Positions 1 through 8,761 are shown, numbered from the stretch's first letter. The stretch is DNA of 64,000 bases from Gelria sp. Kuro-4 (GCF_019668485.1 NZ_AP024619.1:1549001-1613000); one strand, 5' to 3'. Notes: generated by a model from the letters alone, not told the origin. Numbers and translations are program-made.

Positions 1-2
1 CG

Positions 3-1046
3 GAGTGGCAGGAGCGCGCACAGGAGATTCCCGAGCTCAAGAACCTGGCGGCGCACAGCGGGGCCATGCAGTCGCTGCTTCGTTCCCTGGTGCAGGTGGC
101 CAAGGTGGATTCCACCGTCCTCCTTACCGGTGAGTCGGGAACCGGGAAAACTATGCTGGCGCGTCTTTTGCACTCCCTGAGTCCCCGCTCCGGGCGGGGC
201 CGTTTTCTCGCCATCAACTGTGCCGCGGTGCCGGCGACGCTCCTGGAATCGGAGCTTTTCGGCTATGAGGGCGGCGCTTTTACCGGGGCACGCAAAGAGG
301 GCAAAGTGGGGCTGGTGGAGGCGGCGCAGGGCGGGACGCTGCTCCTCGACGAAATCGCGGAGCTGCCGCTGGAGCTGCAACCGAAACTGCTCGAGGTGTT
401 GCAGTCGAAAACCTTCGTGCGGGTAGGATCAACGCGGCCGCGGTACAGCGACGTGCGCTTTATTTGTGCCACCAACCGGAACCTGGAGGCCATGGTGGCC
501 GCTGGTCGCTTCCGCGAGGACCTCTACTGGCGCATCAACGTGCTGCCGGTGTACGTGCCGGCGCTGCGGGAACGGCGCGAGGACATCCCCTTTTTGGCCC
601 GTCACTTCCTGGACCGCTTGAATGAACGTTATCACCTGGAAAAACAGCTGGCGCCCGATACCCTGTCCTGCCTCCAGGCTTACGCCTGGCCCGGTAATGT
701 GCGCGAGCTGGAGAACCTCTTGGAGCAGCTTACGGTACTCACCCCCGGCAACACCATTACCCGGGGTGACCTGCCGGCGCGGCTGAAACGGCTGGCCGGC
801 TGCGGTGAGAACCGCTGGCACGGGCAACCGCTGAAAGAGGCGGTGGCGGAGTTTGAGCGCGAAATCATCGAAGAAGTGCTGCAGGCCAGCCCGAGCTTGG
901 CCGCTGCGGCGGAAGCCTTGGGGATAGACGTCTCGACTTTGACGAGAAAACGACAACGTTACCGCCGGCAGCAGAGGCATTTGTGCAAGCTATGTGCAAA
1001 TATGCACAACACGCCCGCCGAGAAAACGCGGCGACAGGGCCTGTAA
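3..1046 (+). CDS. Sigma-54-dependent activator (enhancer-binding protein), 5' end outside window
   Basis: This is the C-terminal part of a bacterial enhancer-binding protein. The reading frame is open to the window edge, so the N-terminal sensor domain is missing here. The AAA+ core is complete: Walker A GESGTGKT, the sigma-54-contacting GAFTGA loop, Walker B (TLLLDEIAEL), the second-region ATNRNL, and the sensor motif FREDLYWRINV. A Fis-type helix-turn-helix follows near the end (EALGIDVSTLTRKRQRYRR). Such proteins use ATP to open sigma-54 promoters after binding upstream palindromes. Directly downstream are two matching palindromes and a -24/-12 promoter for the acyl-CoA dehydrogenase operon, so this gene is very probably its local activator. 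The signal it senses cannot be read from this window. Confidence 0.95.
   Translation, partial: EWQERAQEIPELKNLAAHSGAMQSLLRSLVQVAKVDSTVLLTGESGTGKTMLARLLHSLSPRSGRGRFLAINCAAVPATLLESELFGYEGGAFTGARKEGKVGLVEAAQGGTLLLDEIAELPLELQPKLLEVLQSKTFVRVGSTRPRYSDVRFICATNRNLEAMVAAGRFREDLYWRINVLPVYVPALRERREDIPFLARHFLDRLNERYHLEKQLAPDTLSCLQAYAWPGNVRELENLLEQLTVLTPGNTITRGDLPARLKRLAGCGENRWHGQPLKEAVAEFEREIIEEVLQASPSLAAAAEALGIDVSTLTRKRQRYRRQQRHLCKLCANMHNTPAEKTRRQGL
993..1008. promoter_or_regulatory. Candidate activator-binding site 1 (UAS)
   Basis: TGTGCA-AATA-TGCACA is a perfect 6-bp inverted repeat. It lies inside the 3' end of the activator gene and about 185 bp upstream of the -24/-12 promoter, a normal enhancer distance. 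It matches site 2 (1089-1104) at 13 of 16 positions. Assignment to the adjacent activator is inferred. Confidence 0.55.
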
Positions 1047-1088
1047 GTCCTGAATCCGCCGACGACACGCCTGCAGAGCAGCCTGAAC

Positions 1089-1104
1089 TATGCAAGAATG
1101 CACA
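1089..1104. promoter_or_regulatory. Candidate activator-binding site 2 (UAS)
   Basis: TATGCAAGAATGCACA repeats the core TGCA-N4-TGCA of site 1, in the same orientation. It is centred 96 bp downstream of site 1 and about 88 bp upstream of the promoter. Two similarly spaced copies are typical for sigma-54 activators. Confidence 0.5.
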
Positions 1105-1140
1105 TGCAGTGGACTCCAGCGCAGACGGCTTTGTTACGTT

Positions 1141-1176
1141 GCCGACCTGTCAATTAAGGCGGGTCGGCGTTTTTAT
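1141..1176 (+). terminator. Rho-independent terminator after the activator gene
   Basis: A GCCGACC stem pairs with GGTCGGC around a 15-base loop and is followed by GTTTTTATTT. It separates the activator transcript from the acyl-CoA dehydrogenase operon, which has its own promoter 16 bp further on. Confidence 0.7.
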
Positions 1177-1191
1177 TTCGGGGCCGAAACG

Positions 1192-1207
1192 TGGCATAAG
1201 AGTTGCA
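1192..1207 (+). promoter_or_regulatory. Sigma-54 (-24/-12) promoter of the acd-etfBA-ctfAB operon
   Basis: TGGCATAAGAGTTGCA fits the sigma-54 consensus TGGCAC-N5-TTGCA with exact 16-bp geometry: the GG and GC elements are separated by 10 bp. It lies 70 bp upstream of the acyl-CoA dehydrogenase start, downstream of the terminator and of the two enhancer-like palindromes. Confidence 0.85.
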
Positions 1208-1277
1208 ATAAAAAAGGGCGGTCCGCCGCTTGCCGGCCGGGAGCGGCGGCCCAAAAAGCGCTTAGGAGGTTAGACGT

Positions 1278-2423
1278 ATGGACTTCAAACTCAGTGAAGA
1301 GCTGGAAATGTGGCGCCGGACGGTGCGGGAGTTCACGGAGAAGGAAGTGGCGCCGCACGACGCTGAGATGGACCGGGCGAACGACCTCCCCTGGGACATC
1401 ATCCAGAAGATGAGCGCCAACGGGTTCTTTGGTATCCCTTATCCGGAAGAATACGGGGGCGCCGGCATGGGTTCACTGGCGGCGGTGATCACCATTGAGG
1501 AACTGGCCCGCGGTTCGGCCAGCGTGGCCTTAACCCTGGATGCGCACTGGCTGGCTGTCGACCCCATCTTCCTTTTCGGCACCGAGGAGCAGAAAAAGAA
1601 GTACCTGCCTGACTTGGTCGGCGGGAAAAAACTGGCGGCCTTTGCCCTGACGGAGCCCGTGGCCGGTTCGGATGCCGCCGGGATCATCAGCACGGCCGTG
1701 CGGGATGGCGACTATTGGGTGCTGAATGGCACCAAGGCCTTTATCACCAACGGGGGTGCGGCCGAAATCTATGTTATAGCCGTCAAGACTGATAAGACCA
1801 AGGGTGCCCGCGGTATTTCCACGTTCATCGTGGAAAAGGGTACCCCCGGCTTCAGCATCGGCAAGAAAGAGGACAAGATGGGCTGCCGGGGTTCGGTGAC
1901 GACGGAACTTGTCCTGGATAACTGCCGGGTGCCGGCGGCCAACCTGTTGGGTAAAGAGGGCGAAGGCTTCAAGGTAGCCATGACGACCCTGGACTTCGGC
2001 CGCATCTGTGTAGGTGCCATGGGTGTCGGCGGTGCCACAGCTGCCATGGAGGCGGCCGGACGCTACGCTAACCAGCGCCAGGCCTTTGGCGGCCCGCTGA
2101 GCAAGCTGCAGGCCATCCAGTTCAAGATGGCGGATATGGCCACGGGGATTGAGGCGGCACGCCTCCTGGCTTACCGGGCGGCCTGGCTGCGCGATCAGGG
2201 CCAGCGCTACTCCAAGGAAGCGGCCATGGCGAAGGTCTTCGGGGCCGAGGTCGCCATGGCGGCCTGCAAAGAAGGGATTCAGATTTTCGGCGGTTACGGG
2301 TACACCCGCGACTGCCCGGTGGAACGTTACCTGCGCGATGCGAAGCTGCTCGAGATCGGCGAGGGTACTTCGGAAGTTATGCGCATGATCATCGGCGGCG
2401 CTACCCTGAAAGAACTAGCGTAA
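1278..2423 (+). CDS. Acyl-CoA dehydrogenase (short-chain type)
   Basis: A 381-residue FAD-dependent acyl-CoA dehydrogenase, the usual length for butyryl/short-chain members. It oxidises an acyl-CoA to the 2-enoyl-CoA and passes electrons to electron-transfer flavoprotein. Visible family features are the FAD/substrate segment FALTEPVAGSDAAGI, the segment ITNGG, and the C-terminal region with QIFGGYGYTRDCPVERYLRDAK followed by EIGEGTSEV; the Glu of EGTSE is at the catalytic-base position of short-chain members. AGGAGG lies 8 bases before the ATG. It is first in the operon, directly followed by etfB and etfA, its electron acceptor. The exact chain length or branching of the substrate is not determinable from sequence alone. 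Confidence 0.95.
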   Translation: MDFKLSEELEMWRRTVREFTEKEVAPHDAEMDRANDLPWDIIQKMSANGFFGIPYPEEYGGAGMGSLAAVITIEELARGSASVALTLDAHWLAVDPIFLFGTEEQKKKYLPDLVGGKKLAAFALTEPVAGSDAAGIISTAVRDGDYWVLNGTKAFITNGGAAEIYVIAVKTDKTKGARGISTFIVEKGTPGFSIGKKEDKMGCRGSVTTELVLDNCRVPAANLLGKEGEGFKVAMTTLDFGRICVGAMGVGGATAAMEAAGRYANQRQAFGGPLSKLQAIQFKMADMATGIEAARLLAYRAAWLRDQGQRYSKEAAMAKVFGAEVAMAACKEGIQIFGGYGYTRDCPVERYLRDAKLLEIGEGTSEVMRMIIGGATLKELA

Positions 2424-2429
2424 CGAGAG

Positions 2430-3227
2430 GTGGCTCAGTTGCATATCGTTGTGTGCATCAAACAGGTCCCGGCTACGCTGGACGTGCGGGTGGACCCTGT
2501 TACCCACAACCTGATCCGGGAAGGCACCGAGAGCGTCATCAACAGCTTCGACGAAAACGCCCTGGAAGAAGCCCTGCGGCTCAAGGAGCAACTGGGCGGC
2601 AAGGTGAGCGTGATCAGCATGGGGCCGCCCCAGGTGAAGGAGGCCCTGCGCAAGGCACTGGCCATGGGTGCGGACGAGGCCTTCCTCCTCTGCGACCGGG
2701 CGCTGGGTGGTGCCGATACCCTGGCCACCGCCTATACGCTGGCCCAGGGGATCAGGCGGCTGGCTCCTTTTGATCTCGTCCTTTGCGGCCGGCATGCCGT
2801 CGATGCCGATACCGGGCAGGTGGGCCCAGAACTGGCCGAGCGCCTGAACCTGCCTCAGGCGACCCTGGTTAAGAAGCTGGAGTGCGACGGTAAGACCGTC
2901 GTTGCCTGGCGGGAGTGTGAAGAGGGTACCGCCGTCTGGGAGGTGCCGCTTCCGGCGGTGGTGACGGTGGACAAGGAAATAAACACCCCGCGGTATCCCA
3001 GCCCGCTCGGCATCATGCGGGCGGCGAAAAAGCCGCTGGCGGTGTGGACGGCCAAAGACCTGGCTGTGGAGGAGGACCAGATCGGCCTTAAAGGTTCGCC
3101 CACCCGCGTGCTCCGGCTGTTTTCGCCCCAGCGAACCTCCCATGTGGAAATACTGCCCGGCAAGCCGGAAGAGGCGGCAGCCACGCTGGTGGCCAAGCTT
3201 CGGGAGCTCAAAGTGTTGCAGGCATAG
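2430..3227 (+). CDS. etfB: Electron transfer flavoprotein beta subunit
   Basis: A 265-residue EtfB that accepts electrons from the acyl-CoA dehydrogenase encoded 6 bases upstream. Hallmarks are the N-terminal VVCIKQVPATLDVRVDP, NSFDENALEEAL, and the segment GRHAVDADTGQVGPELAE typical of the family's nucleotide-binding side. The start is GTG after GAGAGG. Length and motifs resemble clostridial EtfB proteins that partner with acyl-CoA dehydrogenases, some of which bifurcate electrons to ferredoxin. Whether this one bifurcates cannot be decided from sequence by eye. Confidence 0.95.
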   Translation: MAQLHIVVCIKQVPATLDVRVDPVTHNLIREGTESVINSFDENALEEALRLKEQLGGKVSVISMGPPQVKEALRKALAMGADEAFLLCDRALGGADTLATAYTLAQGIRRLAPFDLVLCGRHAVDADTGQVGPELAERLNLPQATLVKKLECDGKTVVAWRECEEGTAVWEVPLPAVVTVDKEINTPRYPSPLGIMRAAKKPLAVWTAKDLAVEEDQIGLKGSPTRVLRLFSPQRTSHVEILPGKPEEAAATLVAKLRELKVLQA

Positions 3228-3241
3228 GGAGGTTTGTGAGG

Positions 3242-4225
3242 ATGCAGGAGATTTGGGTTGTTGCAGAAACCAACCAGGGGCGTTTGGCGCCGGTGACCTT
3301 GGAGCTGGTGGGTAAGGCGCGGGCGTTGGCAGAGGCTGCGGGCGCTGCGGTGACGGTGGTCCTGGCCGGCCACCCGGTCGCAGGACTGGCCGCCGAGCTG
3401 ATAGCTTCCGGCGCTGACACCGTTCTTGTGGCCGATCACGCGGAGCTCGCTTCCTACCGGACCCTGCCTTACGCTGAGGTGCTGGCCGGCCTTATCCGGG
3501 CCCGCCGGCCGTCCATTGTGCTCTTTGGGGCCACCAGCCAGGGGCGTGACCTGGCACCCCGGCTGGCAGCCCGCCTGCGGACAGGGCTTACCGCCGACTG
3601 CCTGGACCTAAGCCTGGACAAGGACGGCCTCCTGGTGCAGACGAAGCCGTCTTACGGCGACAACGTAATGGTGGACATCGTGATCCCCGAGCACCGCCCG
3701 CAGATGGCTACGGTACGGCCGCACGTTTTTCCACAGCCGGAGAAGAATGCGGCGCGCCGGGGCCGTATCGAGGAGGTCGGCGTTTCCCTGGACAGCGCGG
3801 CTTTGTGTACCCGGGTGCGGGAAGTGCTGGCCGAAGTACAGCCTGCTTCTAAACTGGAAGAAGCCGAGGTGGTGGTGGCCGGCGGGCGCGGCATGGGTTC
3901 CAAAGAAAACTTCGCCCTCCTTTATCAGCTGGCCCGGGCCCTGGGCGGGGTCGTCGGCGCAACGCGGCCGCCGGTGGACGAAGGTTGGATCGATGCCGCC
4001 TACCAGATCGGTCAGAGCGGCAAGACCATCGCGCCCAAGCTGTACATTGCCTGCGGTATCTCGGGCGCGGTCCAGCACACGGTGGGCATGGAGAAGGCCA
4101 AATTGGTGGTGGCCATCAACAAAGACGCCGGTGCCCCCATCTTCAATTTTGCCACCTACGGCATCGTCGGCGATGTGCGCGAGGTTATCCCGGCCCTCTT
4201 GGCGCAGCTGAACGCCAGGAAGTAA
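3242..4225 (+). CDS. etfA: Electron transfer flavoprotein alpha subunit
   Basis: A 327-residue EtfA, the FAD-binding partner of EtfB. The C-terminal FAD domain shows VVVAGGRGMGSKENF, ATRPPVDEGWIDAAYQIGQSGKTIAPKLYIACGISGAVQH and the NKDAGAPIF segment. The N-terminus lacks the extra ferredoxin domain seen in some clostridial EtfA proteins. I chose ATG at 3242 because GGGAGG lies 9 bases upstream; a GTG at 3236 in the same frame is too close to it. It sits between etfB and the CoA-transferase genes in one transcription unit. Confidence 0.95.
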   Translation: MQEIWVVAETNQGRLAPVTLELVGKARALAEAAGAAVTVVLAGHPVAGLAAELIASGADTVLVADHAELASYRTLPYAEVLAGLIRARRPSIVLFGATSQGRDLAPRLAARLRTGLTADCLDLSLDKDGLLVQTKPSYGDNVMVDIVIPEHRPQMATVRPHVFPQPEKNAARRGRIEEVGVSLDSAALCTRVREVLAEVQPASKLEEAEVVVAGGRGMGSKENFALLYQLARALGGVVGATRPPVDEGWIDAAYQIGQSGKTIAPKLYIACGISGAVQHTVGMEKAKLVVAINKDAGAPIFNFATYGIVGDVREVIPALLAQLNARK

Positions 4226-4285
4226 GAGCGGCGCCGGCGGGGAAGAATAGCACTGCACTCTAAACGCCAGAAGGGAGTGGACCAC

Positions 4286-5002
4286 ATGAAGTCGAAAGAG
4301 GTTTCCCTGGATGCCGCCCTAAGCCACGTCAAGGACGGCATGACCATCATGATCGGCGGCTTTCTCGACCTCAACGCCCCCCTGGCCGCCATCGACCGCT
4401 TGGTGGAGTTGGGGGTGAAGGACCTTACCCTGATTGCCGCCGTCAATGCCTACCCGGGGGGCGGCTTTGGCATCGGCAAACTGATTGAGAACCACCAGGT
4501 GAAGAAGTACATCGGCTCTCACATCGGCACCTGCCCGGCCGCCGTCGAGCAGTACAAAAACGGCGAGCTTGAGGTGGAGTTCTACCCGCAGGGCACGGTG
4601 ATCGAGAAGATCCGGGCCGGCGGGGCCGGGCTGGGCGGCATCCTTACCCCCACCGGCGTCGGCACGCTTATGGAAGAGGGCAAACAGAAGGTTACGGTAG
4701 ACGGCCGGGTATATCTGGTGGAGACGCCGCTCAAGGCCGATGTGGCCATCATCCGCGGCTACAAAGCCGATAAGGTCGGCAACATCCTTTACCGTGGTAC
4801 GCCCAATTCCAACCCCATCATGGCCCTGGCGGCCGACTACGTCATCGCCGAGGTGGACTACGTGGTAGAGGCGGGGGAAATTGAACCGGATCGCGTCGGC
4901 ACGCCGGGTATTCTCGTCGACGCCGTGGTCAGGGGTTACGGCGAAGAGAAGACGCGGGAGATCTTCCGCGACCTCTGGACCAAGAACAAGAAACTGGCGT
5001 AA
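4286..5002 (+). CDS. CoA-transferase alpha subunit (AtoD/CtfA/ScoA type)
   Basis: A 238-residue subunit A of a type I 3-oxoacid/short-chain-acid CoA-transferase. It has the family start region (VKDGMTIMIGGFLDLNAPLAAIDRLVE) and the later ETPLKADVAIIRGYKADKVGN segment. Together with subunit B it moves CoA between an acyl-CoA (for example acetyl-CoA) and a free acid, activating or releasing the acid without ATP. AAGGGAG sits 8 bases before the chosen ATG; the in-frame GTG at 4277 overlaps that ribosome site. In this operon it probably activates the acid that the dehydrogenase then oxidises, or the reverse. Confidence 0.9.
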   Translation: MKSKEVSLDAALSHVKDGMTIMIGGFLDLNAPLAAIDRLVELGVKDLTLIAAVNAYPGGGFGIGKLIENHQVKKYIGSHIGTCPAAVEQYKNGELEVEFYPQGTVIEKIRAGGAGLGGILTPTGVGTLMEEGKQKVTVDGRVYLVETPLKADVAIIRGYKADKVGNILYRGTPNSNPIMALAADYVIAEVDYVVEAGEIEPDRVGTPGILVDAVVRGYGEEKTREIFRDLWTKNKKLA

Positions 5003-5016
5003 AGGGGGAAGGAACG

Positions 5017-5679
5017 ATGGACGCACGTGAGCTCATCGCCCGCCGGGCGGCGCAGGAATTCAGAGACGGGTACGTTGTGAACCTCGGTTTCGGTATCCCC
5101 GTAATGGCCGCCTCGTTTATTCCCGAGGGCGTGGAGGTGATCCTGCAGGCCGAAAACGGCATCTTGCGCTTTGAGACGGTGACCCGCCAGGGCGAAGAAG
5201 ACCCGTACATCGCCGACGCGGCCTGCCAACCGACCCGGGTGCTGCCGGGCGGCTCCACCTTCGACCTGGCGACCTCGTTTGCCATCATCCGCGGCGGCCA
5301 CGTGGACGCTACCATCCTGGGTGCACTGGAAGTGGACCAGGAGGGCAACATCGCCAACTGGGCGCTGCCCCTGGGGCCCGGCAAATGGACGCCGGGCATG
5401 GGCGGGGCCATGGACCTTTTGGTGGGTGCGAAAAAGGTCATCTGCACCCTGCAGCACACCGACAAGAAGGGCCGCTCGAAAATCCTCAAGAAATGCACGC
5501 TGCCCCTTTCGGCGGCCAAGGCGGTGGACATTATCATCACCGAGCTGGCCGTAATGGAAGTGACCCCCGAGGGCCTGGTGCTTAAAGAAGTGGCTCCAGG
5601 GGTGACGGTGGACCAGGTGAAGGCAGCTACTGCGGCCGACCTCATCATTAAGGAACCGGTACCGGAAATGAAGCTTTAG
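5017..5679 (+). CDS. CoA-transferase beta subunit (AtoA/CtfB/ScoB type)
   Basis: A 220-residue subunit B of the same heteromeric CoA-transferase. The catalytic glutamate that forms the glutamyl-CoA thioester lies in the (S/A)ENG motif, seen here as LQAENGILRFE. Other family segments are NLGFGIPVMAASFIPEGV near the start and GGHVDATILGALEVDQEGNIANW in the middle. It follows subunit A after 14 bases with its own GGGGGAAGG ribosome site and closes the operon before a strong hairpin. Confidence 0.93.
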   Translation: MDARELIARRAAQEFRDGYVVNLGFGIPVMAASFIPEGVEVILQAENGILRFETVTRQGEEDPYIADAACQPTRVLPGGSTFDLATSFAIIRGGHVDATILGALEVDQEGNIANWALPLGPGKWTPGMGGAMDLLVGAKKVICTLQHTDKKGRSKILKKCTLPLSAAKAVDIIITELAVMEVTPEGLVLKEVAPGVTVDQVKAATAADLIIKEPVPEMKL

Positions 5680-5692
5680 CCCTTCGCATCCG

Positions 5693-5730
5693 GGGGGCGC
5701 GATGAAGCAGCTGGGCGGCATCGCGCCCCC
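5693..5730 (+). terminator. Hairpin ending the CoA-transferase operon
   Basis: A perfect 12-bp stem, GGGGGCGCGATG pairing with CATCGCGCCCCC, starts 14 bases after the stop codon. There is no uridine tract, only AAATTATG, so it may act as a terminator or as a 3' stabilising structure. Confidence 0.55.
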
Positions 5731-5803
5731 AAATTATGTCGAATTGGTGGTTTTCCGAGGAAGCCTGTGGTAGAATAAAGGAAAGCCGGCGAGGGGTGAC
5801 ACC

Positions 5804-6388
5804 GTGCGCATCATCGCAGGAAGAGAGCGCGGCCGGCGCCTGCTCTGCCCGGCAGGGCGCCGCGTGCGACCGACTTCGGACCGCGTGCGCGAAGCGCTTT
5901 TTGATATTCTGCAGCACCGGGTACCGGGAGCCAAGGTGCTGGACCTTTTCGCCGGGACCGGCGCACTCGGTATTGAGGCGCTTAGCCGCGGGGCCCGCTG
6001 CGCTGTTTTTGTGGATAATCATCCGGCCAGCCTGGCTGTGGTACGCGCTAATTTGGAACGGTGCCGGCTCGCGGCCCGGGCCCAGGTGGTTAAAGCCGAT
6101 GCCCTGGCCTACGTGGCCCGCGCCGGCGGTCGGGATGAGCCTTACGAGATCATCTTTGCTGATCCCCCCTACCGCTCGGGTATGGGGGCGGCTTTGCTCC
6201 ATGCGATAAATCCTGCTCTCTTGGCCCGGGACGGGCTGGTGGTCTACGAGCATGCCCGCGGTGAAGAGTTGCCTGAAGCGGCGGGGGACCTTACGCGCCT
6301 CCGGCAGCAGCGCTACGGCGACACCATGCTGAGCTTCTACAGCCTTAAAACGGCAACCCTTCCCGGCCCGGCTACTTCCCCTACCTAG
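5804..6388 (+). CDS. rsmD: 16S rRNA (guanine966-N2)-methyltransferase RsmD
   Basis: A 194-residue SAM-dependent methyltransferase acting on G966 of 16S rRNA. The start MRIIAGRERGRRLLCPAGRRVRPTSDRVREALFDIL is diagnostic, followed by the SAM loop VLDLFAGTGALGIEALSRGA and the catalytic ADPPY motif. It uses a GTG start. It is followed by coaD, the usual Firmicute order. Confidence 0.95.
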   Translation: MRIIAGRERGRRLLCPAGRRVRPTSDRVREALFDILQHRVPGAKVLDLFAGTGALGIEALSRGARCAVFVDNHPASLAVVRANLERCRLAARAQVVKADALAYVARAGGRDEPYEIIFADPPYRSGMGAALLHAINPALLARDGLVVYEHARGEELPEAAGDLTRLRQQRYGDTMLSFYSLKTATLPGPATSPT

Positions 6389-6892
<504 letters not shown>

Positions 6893-6919
6893 GCCTGGAG
6901 GCGGGGGGAGGAGACGAGG

Positions 6920-7369
6920 ATGGACATTTTCGACCAACTGGATCAACTGGAAGCCATGCTGGAACAGGCACCGCGGATACCCTTGACAGGAAAGCTGGTA
7001 CTCAGCGAAGACGAGGTCATTGAGCTGATCGAACAGATCCGTCACAGCCTGCCGGAGGAAATCCGGCAGGCGCGCTGGCTGGTTAGGGAGCGCCAGCGGT
7101 ACCTGAAAGAGGCGGAGGAAGAAGCGCGCAAGCTGGCGGAGCAGGGCCAGAGTTACGCGCAGAAACTGGTGGAGGAACACGAGGTGCTGAAGCTGGCCCA
7201 GCAAAAGGCGCAGGAGATCACTGCCCAGGCGCAAAAGGCGGCCCGGGAGATCCGGGCCGGGGCCAACGAGTATGCCGAGGGCGTGCTGGGGCGGCTGGAG
7301 GAGTACTTGACGCAGGCGCTGAGCAGTATCCGCCAGGGCCGGGAAGCCTTAAAACCGAAGGAACAGTAA
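6920..7369 (+). CDS. Coiled-coil protein of unknown function (ATP synthase b-subunit-like)
   Basis: A 149-residue, highly charged, predominantly alpha-helical protein. An acidic N-terminal part (MDIFDQLDQLEAMLEQAPRIP) is followed by a long heptad-rich stretch, rich in Glu, Gln, Ala, Lys and Arg, from about residue 45 to 130. There is no transmembrane segment, so it is not a true F-type ATPase b subunit, although the helical part looks similar. Genes of this kind often sit between coaD and ylbJ in thermophilic clostridia. It has a GGGGGGAGGAG ribosome site and converges on ylbJ with one base between the two stop codons. Function unknown. Confidence 0.75.
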   Translation: MDIFDQLDQLEAMLEQAPRIPLTGKLVLSEDEVIELIEQIRHSLPEEIRQARWLVRERQRYLKEAEEEARKLAEQGQSYAQKLVEEHEVLKLAQQKAQEITAQAQKAAREIRAGANEYAEGVLGRLEEYLTQALSSIRQGREALKPKEQ

Positions 7370-7370
7370 A

Positions 7371-8645
7371 CTAGCGGCGCCAGAGAAAAGACACGATGCG
7401 CGCCTGGCGCACGGTGGCCGCGAGACCGTAAAGGAGCCCCAAGAAGAGGAGGGTCAGGAGCGGCAGGGCTCCCAGGTATAAAAGGTGCCAGCGCCACAGG
7501 ACTGCTGTACCGCCTGCGTCCAGGGGGGCGAAAACCGGGGCAGCCAGGGGGGCGCTGGCTTTCATAACATGTGGCATCAAGAAGTAAGCCACTACACCGG
7601 AGAAAAGGGCATGCAGGAGACGGGCGATTACATAAGGCGTCAGCCTGATGTCGGTTTCGTTGACCATGGCGGCCACCTGGAAGTGGACCGAGAGCCCGCT
7701 CCAGGCGATGATGGCCGCTGCGACCACTGCCCGCTGCAAGAGCGGCAGGGCGGTACCGCTGAGGTCTGTGGCCTTGGCCGCCAGGTCGCTGCCGATGGTG
7801 ATTTCGAAGAAGCCGCTGACGAGGGCCGGCGCGAGATTAGGATCAAGGCCGAAGAAGAGGAGGAGCCGGCCAAACGCCCCGGCCAGGGAGGAAGTAAGTT
7901 TTACCGCGGTGGCGATTTGAATGATCACCGAAAACAGCATGATGAACCCGCCGATCACAAGGAGCGTGTTCACGGACTGGCGGATGGCGTCCCCGAGGAG
8001 CCGGCCGAAGGGGCGGCCGTCTTCCACCCGTGCTCGGTAGAGGGCCTTCAGTGCCCGCACCAAGATGTTGCCTTGCCCGCTGTCCTGGGGGATGCGCTCC
8101 CGGTCGCCGGCGGCGTAAAAGCGAAGGACAAACCCCACTAGAATCGCACCGATGTAGTGCGCCAGGGAGATCACCACTCCGATCTGGACGATGCTGAACA
8201 TCCCCACCGCCACCGCTCCGATCATAAAGAGCGGGTCGGCGGTGTTGGTGAAACTGACCAGGCGCTCCGCTTCAACGCGGGTGCAGAGCTTCTCTTTACG
8301 CAGACGGGCGGTGAGAACGGCACCGATGGGATAACCGGACGCCAGACCCATGGCCATGACGAAAGAACCCGCACCGGGGACATTGAAAAGCGGGCGCATA
8401 AAAGGCTCCAAGAGAACGCCCATGCCGTGGACCACGCCCAGGCCCATGAGAATCTCTGAACCGATGAAAAAGGGGAGCAGGGCGGGGAAGACAATTTCAA
8501 ACCAGACGCCCAGGCCATGAACGGCCGCCTGGAAGGCCACGTCGGGGTAGCGCACCATGCAGACAGTAAGGACGACGGCTATGCCGGCGAGGGCGTACGT
8601 CCCAAGGTAGCTCTTGAAGCGGCGGCGGCTGGGAAGGCGGACCAT
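7371..8645 (-). CDS. ylbJ: Sporulation integral membrane protein YlbJ
   Basis: A 424-residue polytopic membrane protein of the nucleoside-recognition (Gate) family. YlbJ is needed for spore cortex formation in Bacillus and is made in the mother cell. Several hydrophobic segments are visible, with family signatures such as EIVFPALLPFFIGSEILMGLG, ASGYPIGAVLTARLRKEK, FTNTADPLFMIGAVAVGMF and GFFEITIGSDLAAKA. ATG is preceded by AGGGGG. A good sigma-E-type promoter lies 40-70 bp upstream, consistent with mother-cell expression. Confidence 0.92.
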   Translation of the reverse strand: MVRLPSRRRFKSYLGTYALAGIAVVLTVCMVRYPDVAFQAAVHGLGVWFEIVFPALLPFFIGSEILMGLGVVHGMGVLLEPFMRPLFNVPGAGSFVMAMGLASGYPIGAVLTARLRKEKLCTRVEAERLVSFTNTADPLFMIGAVAVGMFSIVQIGVVISLAHYIGAILVGFVLRFYAAGDRERIPQDSGQGNILVRALKALYRARVEDGRPFGRLLGDAIRQSVNTLLVIGGFIMLFSVIIQIATAVKLTSSLAGAFGRLLLFFGLDPNLAPALVSGFFEITIGSDLAAKATDLSGTALPLLQRAVVAAAIIAWSGLSVHFQVAAMVNETDIRLTPYVIARLLHALFSGVVAYFLMPHVMKASAPLAAPVFAPLDAGGTAVLWRWHLLYLGALPLLTLLFLGLLYGLAATVRQARIVSFLWRR

Positions 8646-8688
8646 GTGCGTGTTGCCCCCTTGTCTGGGCTGGAATGTTTCTCTTGAG

Positions 8689-8717
8689 ATTATATTGGCC
8701 GGGCTGCGGCAATATGC
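8689..8717 (-). promoter_or_regulatory. Candidate sigma-E promoter of ylbJ
   Basis: On the minus strand GCATATT (an exact match to the sigma-E -35 KMATATT) is followed after 14 bp by AATATAAT (7 of 8 to CATAYAHT). The predicted transcript would start about 37 bp before the ylbJ ATG. Confidence 0.55.
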
Positions 8718-8761
8718 CAGCGGCGCCGCGGCCCGCGACGGCGCTTGTGAGGGGGGAGAAC

